A DNA stretch of 45,557 nucleotides from Ruminococcus champanellensis 18P13 = JCM 17042 (lineage in GTDB: Bacteria; Bacillota; Clostridia; Oscillospirales; Ruminococcaceae), in contig NC_021039.1 of NCBI RefSeq assembly GCF_000210095.1, positions 834,104-879,660 of the forward strand. The letters run 5' to 3'. The notes under the pieces are model-generated. The model saw only the letters and a list, made by a program, of their open reading frames with translations, did not search any database and was not told where the DNA came from. The position numbers were made by a program, and so were the translations under genes. Shown piece by piece: positions 35,415 through 43,533 of the stretch; the stretch's first letter is position 1; every line of letters starts with the position of its first letter.

Positions 35415-36323
35415 ATGGAATCAAAAGAAAGGAGCGAAAGCGGTGGGATCCGCTTTCACAGATACACTATGAAGAAAAACACAGGCAGCATCGCCATTCC
35501 CTTTCTGATCACCCTGCTGGTCAGCTTCGTTATCATTGGCGGCATTATTTTCTTCCTGTTCGGCGGCTTTGGCGGCGGAGGGGATTCCCTCAAACAGCTG
35601 GAGCCGGAGATCACCCTGATCTCCGAGGAGGATCAGTTCAATTTGTTCTGCGTATTGGATACGGAGGAATCCGACAAGCCTGTGTGCTACATGATCTTCC
35701 GGTTCAACCCGGTGGCAAAGCGGAACACCTGCATCGCACTGCCGGCGAACCTGGCAGTCAACAATAACGGCGCATCCACCAAGCTGGACAATGTATATCA
35801 CATGTCCGGCGTGACAGCTGCCCGGGACGCTGCGGCGGCAGCGCTGAACATGGCTCTGGATCGGTACATGGTCTTTGACAGCACCTCCTTTCAAAAGCTA
35901 TGCTCCATTCTCGGGGGTGTAGAATGCATTGTAGATGAAAAGATTGTCGGATTGCAGGAAAGCGATAAAATGCAGTATCTGGGAGGCAGCCAGATTCAGC
36001 TGTATCTGACCTATCCGGACTTTACGGGCGGTGAGGCACAGCGTATGGTGGTGGTGGATTCCACCATTGCGGAAATGCTGAACCAGACCGACGGCTCCCG
36101 GATCAGTGAGACGCTGGATCGGAGCTTCTCCACCATCATCAACCTGGTAAAGGACTCCGATGTGACTGCCCAGGACTATAAGAACCGGAAGCATGCCATG
36201 AAGTATATGCTGGAGTATGCTCCCGGCTCCACCGGATATTACTACCTGTCCCTGCAGCAGACGGGGGATCTGCTGACGATCCCGGAGAATACCCTGAAGA
36301 ACATGCAGGAGATGGTGAAGTAA
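35415..36323 (+). CDS. LCP-like membrane protein with altered active site
   Basis: A 302-residue protein with one N-terminal transmembrane helix (IAIPFLITLLVSFVIIGGII, about residues 27-46) after a short cytoplasmic tail. The extracytoplasmic part follows the pattern of LytR-CpsA-Psr (LCP) ligases: YMIFRFNPVAKRNTCIALPA, LDNVYHMSG and FQKLCSILGGVECIVDE. LCP enzymes attach polymers to peptidoglycan, but the catalytic Arg of the usual RxDT and PRD motifs is missing (PANLAV instead of PRDTYV), so ligase activity is doubtful. The start is uncertain: ATG 35415 has a weak GGAAAG site; ATG 35469 has none. Overlap-free operon with tatD (1-bp gap). Confidence 0.55.
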   Translation: MESKERSESGGIRFHRYTMKKNTGSIAIPFLITLLVSFVIIGGIIFFLFGGFGGGGDSLKQLEPEITLISEEDQFNLFCVLDTEESDKPVCYMIFRFNPVAKRNTCIALPANLAVNNNGASTKLDNVYHMSGVTAARDAAAAALNMALDRYMVFDSTSFQKLCSILGGVECIVDEKIVGLQESDKMQYLGGSQIQLYLTYPDFTGGEAQRMVVVDSTIAEMLNQTDGSRISETLDRSFSTIINLVKDSDVTAQDYKNRKHAMKYMLEYAPGSTGYYYLSLQQTGDLLTIPENTLKNMQEMVK

Positions 36324-36324
36324 G

Positions 36325-37095
36325 ATGAACGAGCCATTGATCTTCGACAGCCACGCCCATTATACCGACCCGGCATTTGATCCGGACCGGGAGCAGGTAC
36401 TGGCGGCATTGCCGGAGCAGGGGGTGGCACGGGTAATGTTGGCGGCATCGGATCTTGTCAGTGCCCGGGCGGGGATTCAGCTTGCAGCACAGTACGACTA
36501 TATTTACACCTCTGTGGGCATCCATCCGGAGGAAGCCGGCAGGGTGCCGGCGGATTATCTGGAAACCCTGGAGCAGCTGCTTGCCTGCCAGAAGGTGCAT
36601 GCCATCGGAGAGATTGGTCTGGATTACCACTATCCGGGCTATGACCCGGCGCAGCAGAAGATGCTGTTTTGCAGTCAGCTGGAGCTTGCCGCAAAGCATG
36701 ATCTGCCGGTGATTATGCACTGCCGGGATGCCACCGGTGACTGTATGGAGATCCTGCGGCAATATCGCCCCAAGGGGGTCATGCATTGCTTTTCCGGGTC
36801 GGCGGAAACCGCCAGGGAGCTTGTAGCTATGGGGCTGTATGTGGGCTTTACCGGGGTGGTGACCTTTAAAAATGCCAGACGGGCGCTGGAGGCTGTCCGG
36901 GCTGTGCCCATGGATCGGCTGCTGGTGGAAACAGACTGCCCCTACATGGCGCCGGTGCCTTACCGGGGCAAGCGCTGCGACAGCTCCATGATCCCCATGA
37001 CCGCCGGACGTATGGCGGAGGAAAAGGGCTGCACCCTGGAGGAGATGCTCCGGCAGACCGGGGAAAACGCAAAGCGGCTCTTTTCTGTGAAATAG
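36325..37095 (+). CDS. tatD: TatD-family metal-dependent DNase
   Basis: A 256-residue TIM-barrel hydrolase of the TatD family (3'-5' exonuclease acting on DNA, also D-aminoacyl-tRNA-linked functions). Metal ligands are visible: DSHAHYTD (about residues 8-15), IGEIGLDYHY (about 94-103), VIMHCRDA (about 130-137), MHCFSGS (about 153-159) and VETDCPYMAP (about 202-211). Length is normal. It starts 1 bp after the LCP-like gene and relies on an SD inside it (GGAGATGG). Confidence 0.93.
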   Translation: MNEPLIFDSHAHYTDPAFDPDREQVLAALPEQGVARVMLAASDLVSARAGIQLAAQYDYIYTSVGIHPEEAGRVPADYLETLEQLLACQKVHAIGEIGLDYHYPGYDPAQQKMLFCSQLELAAKHDLPVIMHCRDATGDCMEILRQYRPKGVMHCFSGSAETARELVAMGLYVGFTGVVTFKNARRALEAVRAVPMDRLLVETDCPYMAPVPYRGKRCDSSMIPMTAGRMAEEKGCTLEEMLRQTGENAKRLFSVK

Positions 37096-37115
37096 GACAA
37101 TGGCGCAAAATCGGG

Positions 37116-37144
37116 TTGCTTTTTTTGCCGGATTGTGCTATAAT
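37116..37144 (+). promoter_or_regulatory. promoter of rpiB-upp
   Basis: TTGCTT (37116-37121) and extended -10 TGC-TATAAT (37139-37144), 17-bp spacer. Confidence 0.75.
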
Positions 37145-37217
37145 AGAATGCATATTCCCGGGGAACGGGAGAAGTGAAAGGAGTGGGTTTCCGCTAGCCG
37201 GAAATCCGGATAATACT

Positions 37218-37667
37218 ATGATTGCAATTGGCTGTGACCACGCCGGTTATCCTCTGAAGCAGGAGCTGCTGGCGCATTTATACGCAAAGGGCATCGCTTA
37301 TGAGGATCTGGGGTGTGACGGAACCCCCTGTGATTATCCCCGGATTGCACAGGCAGTCTGTGAGAAAATCATCAGCGGTAGCTGTGAATGCGGCATTCTG
37401 ATCTGCGGCACGGGCATTGGCATGTCCATTGCCGCCAACAAAATCCCCGGCATCCGGGCTTCCGTATGCGCCGATGGGTTCAGTACCCGCTACACCCGTC
37501 TGCACAACGATGCCAATGTGCTGTGCCTTGGGGCGAGAGTCATCGGCAGTGGACTTGCACTGGAGCTGGCAGATATTTTTCTGGAAACCGGATTTGAGGG
37601 CGGCAGGCATCAGAGACGTCTGGATATGATCACACAGCTGGAAGCAGCACACACGAAGGGAGAATGA
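37218..37667 (+). CDS. rpiB: ribose 5-phosphate isomerase B
   Basis: A 149-residue RpiB/LacAB-family sugar-phosphate isomerase of the pentose phosphate pathway. AIGCDHAGYPLK (residues 3-14) carries the phosphate-binding Asp-His, ICGTGIGMSIAANK contains the catalytic Cys, and RLHNDANVLCLGARV the conserved His. A LacA/LacB role is unlikely with upp next door and no lac genes. ATG 37218 fits the conserved N terminus, but the clear SD (AAAGGAG, ending at 37183) is 34 nt upstream, with a small TTTCCG/CGGAAA hairpin between. Only 3 bp separate it from upp. Confidence 0.92.
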   Translation: MIAIGCDHAGYPLKQELLAHLYAKGIAYEDLGCDGTPCDYPRIAQAVCEKIISGSCECGILICGTGIGMSIAANKIPGIRASVCADGFSTRYTRLHNDANVLCLGARVIGSGLALELADIFLETGFEGGRHQRRLDMITQLEAAHTKGE

Positions 37668-37670
37668 ACC

Positions 37671-38297
37671 ATGGCAGTACAGAGAATTGACCACCCGCTG
37701 GTACAGCATAAGATCACGCTGATGCGGGACAAAATGACCGGCCCCAAGGAGTTCCGGGAGCTGGTTGCAGAGACCGCAATGCTGATGTGTTACGAGGCCA
37801 CACGGGATCTGCCCACAAAGGAGATTGAGATCGCAACCCCTATGGGCGTTGCAAAGTCCAAGATTATTTCCGGCAGAAAACTGGCGTTTGTGCCCATCCT
37901 CCGTGCAGGACTGGGCATGATGGACGGTCTGATGACCCTGGTGCCTGCCGCAAAGGTGGGGCATATCGGTCTGTTCCGGGATACCAAGAGCCACGAGCCG
38001 GTGGAGTATTATGTAAAGCTGCCGGAGGATATTGCAGAGCGTGATGTGATCGTGGTGGATCCCATGCTGGCAACGGGACATTCCGCTGTCCAGGCGATCC
38101 GCATCCTCAAGCAGGCAGGCGTTGCAAACGTCAAGTTTATGTGTATCATCGCCTCTCCGGAGGGCATTGCCGCTATGCAGGCAGCATATCCGGAGGTTGA
38201 CATTTACTGCGGCGCAGAGGATCAGGGACTGAACGCAGACGCTTACATCGTTCCCGGTATGGGAGACGCCGGTGACCGGATCTTCGGCACCAAGTAA
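37671..38297 (+). CDS. upp: uracil phosphoribosyltransferase
   Basis: A 208-residue UPRTase, which salvages uracil to UMP with PRPP. The PRPP loop [12 protein letters not shown] (about residues 126-137) and the uracil-binding C terminus [15 protein letters not shown] are intact; length is exactly typical. SD AAGGGAG before ATG 37671. The rpiB-upp order links pentose phosphates (PRPP supply) to base salvage. It is the last gene of the G+C-rich core before the composition change. Confidence 0.97.
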   Translation: MAVQRIDHPLVQHKITLMRDKMTGPKEFRELVAETAMLMCYEATRDLPTKEIEIATPMGVAKSKIISGRKLAFVPILRAGLGMMDGLMTLVPAAKVGHIGLFRDTKSHEPVEYYVKLPEDIAERDVIVVDPMLATGHSAVQAIRILKQAGVANVKFMCIIASPEGIAAMQAAYPEVDIYCGAEDQGLNADAYIVPGMGDAGDRIFGTK

Positions 38298-38316
38298 TTG
38301 TATCAGAAATCAAAGA

Positions 38317-38391
38317 AGCCCGGCTGTATTAGGTCGGTACTCATATAGAAGTTTTTCAACAACTATTATGTAAAGACCTATACAGCAGGCT
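38317..38391. repeat. 75-bp hairpin element after upp
   Basis: Left arm AGCC-CG-GCTGTATTAGGTC (38317-38335) pairs with GACCTATACAGC-A-GGCT (38375-38391): 12 bp with one bulged T, plus 4 bp, around a 39-nt AT-rich loop. The element is flanked by the direct repeat CAAAGAA (38311-38317 and 38396-38402). It could be a miniature inverted-repeat element or a structured 3' UTR of upp. Confidence 0.45.
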
Positions 38392-38400
38392 ATACCAAAG

Positions 38401-38441
38401 AACGACAGATACTTCCATTGTGAGAGGTATCTGTCGTTTTT
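38401..38441 (+). terminator. terminator after upp, copy 1 of a duplicated hairpin
   Basis: Perfect 12-bp stem AACGACAGATAC / GTATCTGTCGTT followed by a T run. Almost the same sequence recurs at 40146-40183. Confidence 0.88.
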
Positions 38442-38454
38442 GGCATTAACCATC

Positions 38455-38483
38455 TTGAATCATGAACCAAAATATGATATAAT
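38455..38483 (+). promoter_or_regulatory. promoter of the AT-rich gene at 38517
   Basis: TTGAAT (38455-38460) and extended -10 TGA-TATAAT (38478-38483), 17-bp spacer. Confidence 0.8.
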
Positions 38484-38516
38484 AATCATGTAACTCTTAA
38501 ATCAGGAGATGATTGT

Positions 38517-40121
38517 ATGCATGATTACTTTCAAAGAGATAATATTGAATATTTAAAGAATTCCTATGGAAAAGAACAGTGGATACAAGTAGCTGGAGAA
38601 TGCTCTCTCCATAACGCAAAGGCAAGTTTTTGGTGTTGTTTGTTTTTAGTTGATCATTTAAAAGAAGTAATGTCTTCTCCTGAATGGGATTCATCGAATA
38701 CAGATTGCTTTCCAGGATTCATTTGTTCTGGAGATAGTACACATTACTATAGGTATTCATCTCTTTGCGATTATATTGAACCATTGTTATTTTATAGAGA
38801 GTTTTATGGCGTTAGGAAAAACTACGTTGAGGTAAGCGAAGAATTTCGCCTGTTGAATAATATGTATTATGATACTAATGACAATAAATTCTACGCCGTT
38901 TTAGATAGTGGTAACAGTGATGAAGCGGTTCGCATTAAAGACAATGTGAATGTCTTTGTCAACATAAAATACCTAAAACGCTATGCGGCAGCTAAACAGA
39001 TGGGAATACTCTTATTTTTTGACATACGATATGAAACATCAGGTGGGTTAGCTGAAAACACTCTGTCGAGTCTTAATGAAGAATATACAGATGAATCTTT
39101 GATATATGATTTATTTGGAGATGAAAAGAAATCTTTTAGTCGCTACGCTTTTAGTAGGTTGCTCGGTAAGAAAGTAATACTGCCCCAACCTGTTTCTGAA
39201 TGTGGTTATTTCCCATATGAGAAAAAACGAGAATATCTTGAATATATTATTGGTTGCGATGAAAATGGTGATGATCTGACATATACTTCAAATCCTGATA
39301 AGTTAGCTAATTATTTTGGAGCTAATCCAGATGCTCCTCATTACTTAACGCCTGTTTTTTTCAAGCGAGGGGTACTTGATAAGTATTTAAAGCGTCCTGA
39401 TCTTTATAAAATTACTGATGGAAGATTATCTTGTGGGTATCTGTGGAGTATGGAGATTGATAATGATCATAAAGCGTATGTTGCTGCATATTTAGGAGAT
39501 TTGGGACGTGACTTACCTGAAGATGAACAACTTCATTGGAAAAGCTATAATGTTCTATGTGATGAAAAGCCAAGTAAAACTGCAATTATGAGGGATATGT
39601 GTAACATTCCTGCCGAACCCAATGTTATTGATTTAAAATTCAAAAGAGATTATAAAGCTTTACAGGAAAAATGGAACGGAAAATACAGATGGTGTATTTT
39701 CAAGGAGCTGACTTCTAAGGACAAGTACAATCTCGATAATATAAGGATTCCTTCATCAAATAGTCAAGAAGAATTTGACACTCTTGTTCTATCACTTGTT
39801 AAGTGCGTTATTGATTCGCTTAATGAAGAAATGCTTGTTATTGCCACTCCAGAAGATAATGACGGAAAAACAATTCGTGGAATAAGTAAACTTCAAACTT
39901 GGCTGTCAGAAAACGGTGCAACCGACTATGAAAAGCATATTACTTTCCTTAGAAATCTACAAGAGTTGCGTTCTACCGGAACAGGACATAGAAAAGGGAA
40001 AAAATATGATAAGGTTAGTAAGCTATTTAATATAGACCAAAAGTCATTAATCGATGTATATGAGCAAATACTATCTCAAGCAGATGAGTTTATTATGTTT
40101 CTGACTGGATTTATAGGATGA
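38517..40121 (+). CDS. unknown accessory protein with HEPN-like C-terminal motif
   Basis: A 534-residue soluble protein that I do not recognise. There is no signal peptide or transmembrane helix. The N-terminal two thirds are mixed alpha/beta and rich in Tyr, Asp and Glu. The last about 110 residues look all-helical and contain LQELRSTGTGHRKGKKYD, an R-x5-H motif placed as in HEPN RNase domains (R-x4-6-H). The gene is clearly AT-rich (21 of 60 G+C in a sampled line), uses A/T-ending codons unlike its neighbours, and is a single-gene unit with its own promoter, an AGGAG site and two matching terminators as borders. The position beside a restriction-modification operon suggests a defence role; that is inference. 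Confidence 0.6.
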   Translation: MHDYFQRDNIEYLKNSYGKEQWIQVAGECSLHNAKASFWCCLFLVDHLKEVMSSPEWDSSNTDCFPGFICSGDSTHYYRYSSLCDYIEPLLFYREFYGVRKNYVEVSEEFRLLNNMYYDTNDNKFYAVLDSGNSDEAVRIKDNVNVFVNIKYLKRYAAAKQMGILLFFDIRYETSGGLAENTLSSLNEEYTDESLIYDLFGDEKKSFSRYAFSRLLGKKVILPQPVSECGYFPYEKKREYLEYIIGCDENGDDLTYTSNPDKLANYFGANPDAPHYLTPVFFKRGVLDKYLKRPDLYKITDGRLSCGYLWSMEIDNDHKAYVAAYLGDLGRDLPEDEQLHWKSYNVLCDEKPSKTAIMRDMCNIPAEPNVIDLKFKRDYKALQEKWNGKYRWCIFKELTSKDKYNLDNIRIPSSNSQEEFDTLVLSLVKCVIDSLNEEMLVIATPEDNDGKTIRGISKLQTWLSENGATDYEKHITFLRNLQELRSTGTGHRKGKKYDKVSKLFNIDQKSLIDVYEQILSQADEFIMFLTGFIG

Positions 40122-40145
40122 AGTCAAACAGCGTTTTATAACAAC

Positions 40146-40183
40146 AAAAGACAGATACTTCATTGTGAGGTATCTGTCTTTTT
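40146..40183. terminator. terminator copy 2, between the unknown gene and the helicase gene
   Basis: Stem AAAAGACAGATAC / GTATCTGTCTTTT with an 11-nt loop; T runs on both strands make it bidirectional. It shares GACAGATACTT, CATTGTGA, GGTATCTGTC and TTTTT in the same order with 38401-38441. Confidence 0.88.
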
Positions 40184-40197
40184 CACTATATTAAAAC

Positions 40198-43100
40198 TCA
40201 TCCGAAAATGCTATCCAGCTTCGTTTCCAATGTCCCATCCTTTGCCAACGGCAGTGCATCGCACTGACGCAGATGATGCTTCTCGATCAGCTCTCCACCC
40301 TCAAAACCGAGAATGAAGTATAGGGCGATCTGGTAAATGATCTCAGTCGGAGCAAGCCCATATACCTGATTTTCAAAGATATGCTGCAACCGCTGTGTCT
40401 CATCAGGGAACGCCTGTTTCATCCCGTTGCTGTTGAACAGCCGCTTAACGATCTCTGCGATATACAGACCTGATTTCATATACAGATCAGCGAATGTCTT
40501 GTTTGGATCTTCAAAACAGCCAGGATTCTCCTGCTCCAGCATATCTACCATCTGCTTCACGATACGTTTCGGTGTGAATATTTGATTGGTCTTCTGCGGC
40601 GGGATGTAGTCGAAAATATCCTCTGTATGCGACTCGTCAAAGTAATTGCCCAGCCTTGTCCGCAGTGACAGAAACTCCTTGATTGAGTCATCAAATACAA
40701 CTGGATCAAACAGCTTTCCGGGATAATGCTTCTCCTCACCCGTCTCTGCATCTGTATAAGAACCGCCGTCGCGCAGGAATCGAAATTGGTCAAGCGTGAT
40801 GCTGGTCACTTTATAGAATACTTCATCGGGGATTATCATATCAAAGGTTGAAAGCGTCGTCTCTTCATCACCGTATGCCATTAGGAATGACGGGATCGTC
40901 CTTGCAAAGCCACGCAGATGGTCACGGACTGCCTCCTCGATGGTCTCCTTGGTACGCTCACGCTTCTTGGTCTCGACAGTCTTTACGACCTCCTCACACA
41001 AAGTTGGTACGGTTTCCTCCAGCACATTGCTGACACGCTCCTTGAAAGCATCGGTCGCCTCCTGCACCAGTGTATCGAACTGTTCATTGACTTCGGCAGC
41101 AGTCTGCCCTGTTTCACTCAGATGTGAAAGTGCGTCTTGCCGCTGTGCTTCCAGTGTTTTCTTCTGAATGGAATAATCGCCGTATTCCTGCGTCACAAGC
41201 CTGTCCGCTTTCTGTTCAAGTTGCTTTTGGAGCTTCTGTGCATCACGCTTTTTCAGGTCAGCGCCATAGGTATCATTTGTGACCTGCATCACAGGCGCAA
41301 CAAGTTCCTTGCGGAACACGTCCTGCAAATGGGATATTTGCTGATTTTCCGACGATTCGGGGGCAGCAAGTATCTCCTCGGTCTTGCGTTCCAGCGTTTC
41401 GGAAATATCGCTGTAGATCTTATCTCCAAATACGTCCTGTGCCGTGCCGATAACAAATTCGTCCGAAAGCTCCACTTCGCCCTCATCATTGACAGACAGG
41501 TCTTCTCTCGTTTCAGGCGATACATCGACCAGATCTCCCTCCGGCGCATTCGGCAGAGAGCGGATAATATCAATGACCTCCGGTGGCGCATTGAAGATAT
41601 TGGCGATATTCTGAAACAGGAAATTCGACATAAAGCCACGGCGGACGACTTCTAGAGAACGTATCTTTCTCGGAATGGACAGCACTTTCTCTGCATCAAG
41701 CTCGATCATCTCACCGTTTTCGTCCTCGCCGATGACCGGGAAGAAATTGATCAGCTCACGTACATTCTGCTTGCGCTGGTCGCTGTCACCCTTGCCGCCG
41801 GAAGTGCCGCTGGACAGGTCATTCGCAAATTCCTCGAAGATGATCAGCGTTCTTGCCGGATCAAAGTCAAACACATAGGCGTTTTTCTTCACATGAAGCG
41901 TGCCATTTTCCTGATAGCGCCACGGGTTCTGACTGCGGAAAGCCGCCTGCATATACAGTGCCGGAGACTTGATATTGGAGAGCATCAGCACAGCCGTCCA
42001 TTCCGGAATGGTAATACCCGTGGTCAACTGTCCGACAGACAGCGTGATCGTTTTATCGTTGCGGTCGATGGCATCACGCACCTTGTCGTATGCCTTTTTC
42101 GTTTCCTCTTCCTCAGAAAGCTTGCCGTCACCGGCTGCAAGTACGATCTCATACTCACCGAAAACAGGATGCTCTTTGAGCTTTTTTGCCAGAGCCTTTG
42201 CACTATCAACACGATTCAGGAGCCAGAAGGTATGTTTCAGCTCTGCGCGGAGTTCGGGCGTTGAGAACGGGAATTTCTCTTGTGAAGTCAATGCTTCAAG
42301 AAAACGGTCAACAGACTCCTCATACACAAAATCTCCGTTTGCCTTGACTGAGAAAAACAGATTCAGGTCAAAGGCGTACTCCTCCGTTTCGCCCTCGATC
42401 TCGACACCCTGCTTCAATTCCTCACGGATGATCTCGGACATCTGATAGGTAAACAGATTGAGCTGCGGCAAGTTCTCATAGGGATTATTGCGCTCCGGAT
42501 CATTCCAGCCTGACTTTGCCTTCTGCTCGTCGGCGTATGTCCAGTTGTAGATCGCATCGGACGGGAATTTGTCATTTGCCAGCGCCTTGAACGGAGTACC
42601 CGACAGGTGCAGGGTGTGATTACGCTTGATCTGATGAAACGCCACATCGGTCTTGGAAGTATCAACGCCCTCATGTGCTTCGTCAATGACCAGCAATTCC
42701 CACTGCATATTGACAAGCTCTTTCAGCTTGTCATGCTGACCGCCGAAATACAGAGAGCCTTTCAGGTCTTGAAGGCTGACAAATTCGATGCAGTCTGCAA
42801 GTTCTTTCGTCAGGCTGTCGGTGTATTCCTCACGGGACGTCACAAACGGCTTGCCTTTCAGGGCAGATACCTCGCTCACAAAGCGGAATCCCGATTCCGT
42901 GCCGATGAATTTGACAAAATCCTCATACCACGAATTTGCGATAGCGGGGCGGTTCGTCACGATCAGGATATTGCAGGCATAGTCGCCCTTGGTCGCCTGC
43001 AAGTGCTTGCAGAGGTCGTAGGTCGCAAGTGTTTTGCCGAAACGGGGCTTTGCATTCCAGAGAAATTCGCTCTTTTCGTGGCTCATAAAGTAGTCAAATG

Positions 43101-43413
43101 TCTGCAAGACCGCCTGCTCCTGCTCGGCACGGAGTTCATAGGCGATCGTTCCGACCGTATCCAAAACGCCCTTGGTACGGCGGAATTTCGAGTACAGCGT
43201 GAAAGATTCATCGCCGCTGATGCGGAACCACTCAGGCTGTTTCTTTTCGCCGTTCATCGGCGTCATACGCTCAACGCCCTGCTTTTTGAGATAGGCGTGG
43301 AAATCACTGTCACGGAAATACGTCCTGCCATCGGCAAAAACAGCAACATCGCTCCATTCGGTGTGGTGCGGGATATGCGCCGTCTGTAACTGCTGACGGA
43401 TGCGGTCTTCCAC
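40198..43413 (-). CDS. DEAD/DEAH helicase of a restriction-modification-like system (GIY-YIG domain cut off by a stop codon)
   Basis: A 1071-residue open frame. After an N-terminal segment it has a superfamily 2 helicase: LWNAKPRFGKTLATYDL (Walker A variant, about residues 117-133), LLVIDEAHEGVD (about 231-242), HLSGTPFKAL, and the second RecA lobe with QAAFRSQNPWR. A long acidic coiled-coil region (about 600-830) leads to a C-terminal part resembling an N6-methyltransferase N terminus (NQIFTPKRIVKQMVDML), whose motif I is degenerate (ADLYMKSGLY). The GTG at 43413 has no SD. The frame continues upstream through a TAG (43422-43420) to a GTG at 43533 with AAAGGAG, so the intended protein had 1111 codons and started with a GIY-YIG/T5orf172 domain. 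Confidence 0.75.
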   Translation of the reverse strand: MEDRIRQQLQTAHIPHHTEWSDVAVFADGRTYFRDSDFHAYLKKQGVERMTPMNGEKKQPEWFRISGDESFTLYSKFRRTKGVLDTVGTIAYELRAEQEQAVLQTFDYFMSHEKSEFLWNAKPRFGKTLATYDLCKHLQATKGDYACNILIVTNRPAIANSWYEDFVKFIGTESGFRFVSEVSALKGKPFVTSREEYTDSLTKELADCIEFVSLQDLKGSLYFGGQHDKLKELVNMQWELLVIDEAHEGVDTSKTDVAFHQIKRNHTLHLSGTPFKALANDKFPSDAIYNWTYADEQKAKSGWNDPERNNPYENLPQLNLFTYQMSEIIREELKQGVEIEGETEEYAFDLNLFFSVKANGDFVYEESVDRFLEALTSQEKFPFSTPELRAELKHTFWLLNRVDSAKALAKKLKEHPVFGEYEIVLAAGDGKLSEEEETKKAYDKVRDAIDRNDKTITLSVGQLTTGITIPEWTAVLMLSNIKSPALYMQAAFRSQNPWRYQENGTLHVKKNAYVFDFDPARTLIIFEEFANDLSSGTSGGKGDSDQRKQNVRELINFFPVIGEDENGEMIELDAEKVLSIPRKIRSLEVVRRGFMSNFLFQNIANIFNAPPEVIDIIRSLPNAPEGDLVDVSPETREDLSVNDEGEVELSDEFVIGTAQDVFGDKIYSDISETLERKTEEILAAPESSENQQISHLQDVFRKELVAPVMQVTNDTYGADLKKRDAQKLQKQLEQKADRLVTQEYGDYSIQKKTLEAQRQDALSHLSETGQTAAEVNEQFDTLVQEATDAFKERVSNVLEETVPTLCEEVVKTVETKKRERTKETIEEAVRDHLRGFARTIPSFLMAYGDEETTLSTFDMIIPDEVFYKVTSITLDQFRFLRDGGSYTDAETGEEKHYPGKLFDPVVFDDSIKEFLSLRTRLGNYFDESHTEDIFDYIPPQKTNQIFTPKRIVKQMVDMLEQENPGCFEDPNKTFADLYMKSGLYIAEIVKRLFNSNGMKQAFPDETQRLQHIFENQVYGLAPTEIIYQIALYFILGFEGGELIEKHHLRQCDALPLAKDGTLETKLDSIFG

Positions 43414-43419
43414 ATCGTC

Positions 43420-43533
43420 CTACTCGGTGTAGCCGATCTTCACCCAGCCGTCATGGTCGGAGATCGTGGGAGTGGTATAGCAATAACAGCGCGGCATAGC
43501 CGTTCTGGTGGTCTGAATGTTGATATTAGCCAC
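43420..43533 (-). pseudogene. 5' fragment of the helicase gene (GIY-YIG/T5orf172 N terminus) ending in an in-frame amber
   Basis: GTG 43533 directly follows the stop of the methyltransferase gene and has AAAGGAG 9 nt upstream. It encodes 37 residues, including AMPRCYCYTTPTISDHDGWV and KIGYTE, then TAG, then in the same frame DDVEDRIRQQ. This is the start of a GIY-YIG-like T5orf172 domain, where a Gln is expected at the TAG position (CAG to TAG is one transition). Either the gene is a pseudogene, or translation reads through or restarts at the unsupported GTG 43413. Confidence 0.75.

Noticed and set aside
43420-43422. Idea that TAG is recoded to glutamine in this genome
   Set aside because: TAG serves as the normal stop of gdpP, the ABC-F gene and the TSUP gene in the same window, so general recoding is excluded.
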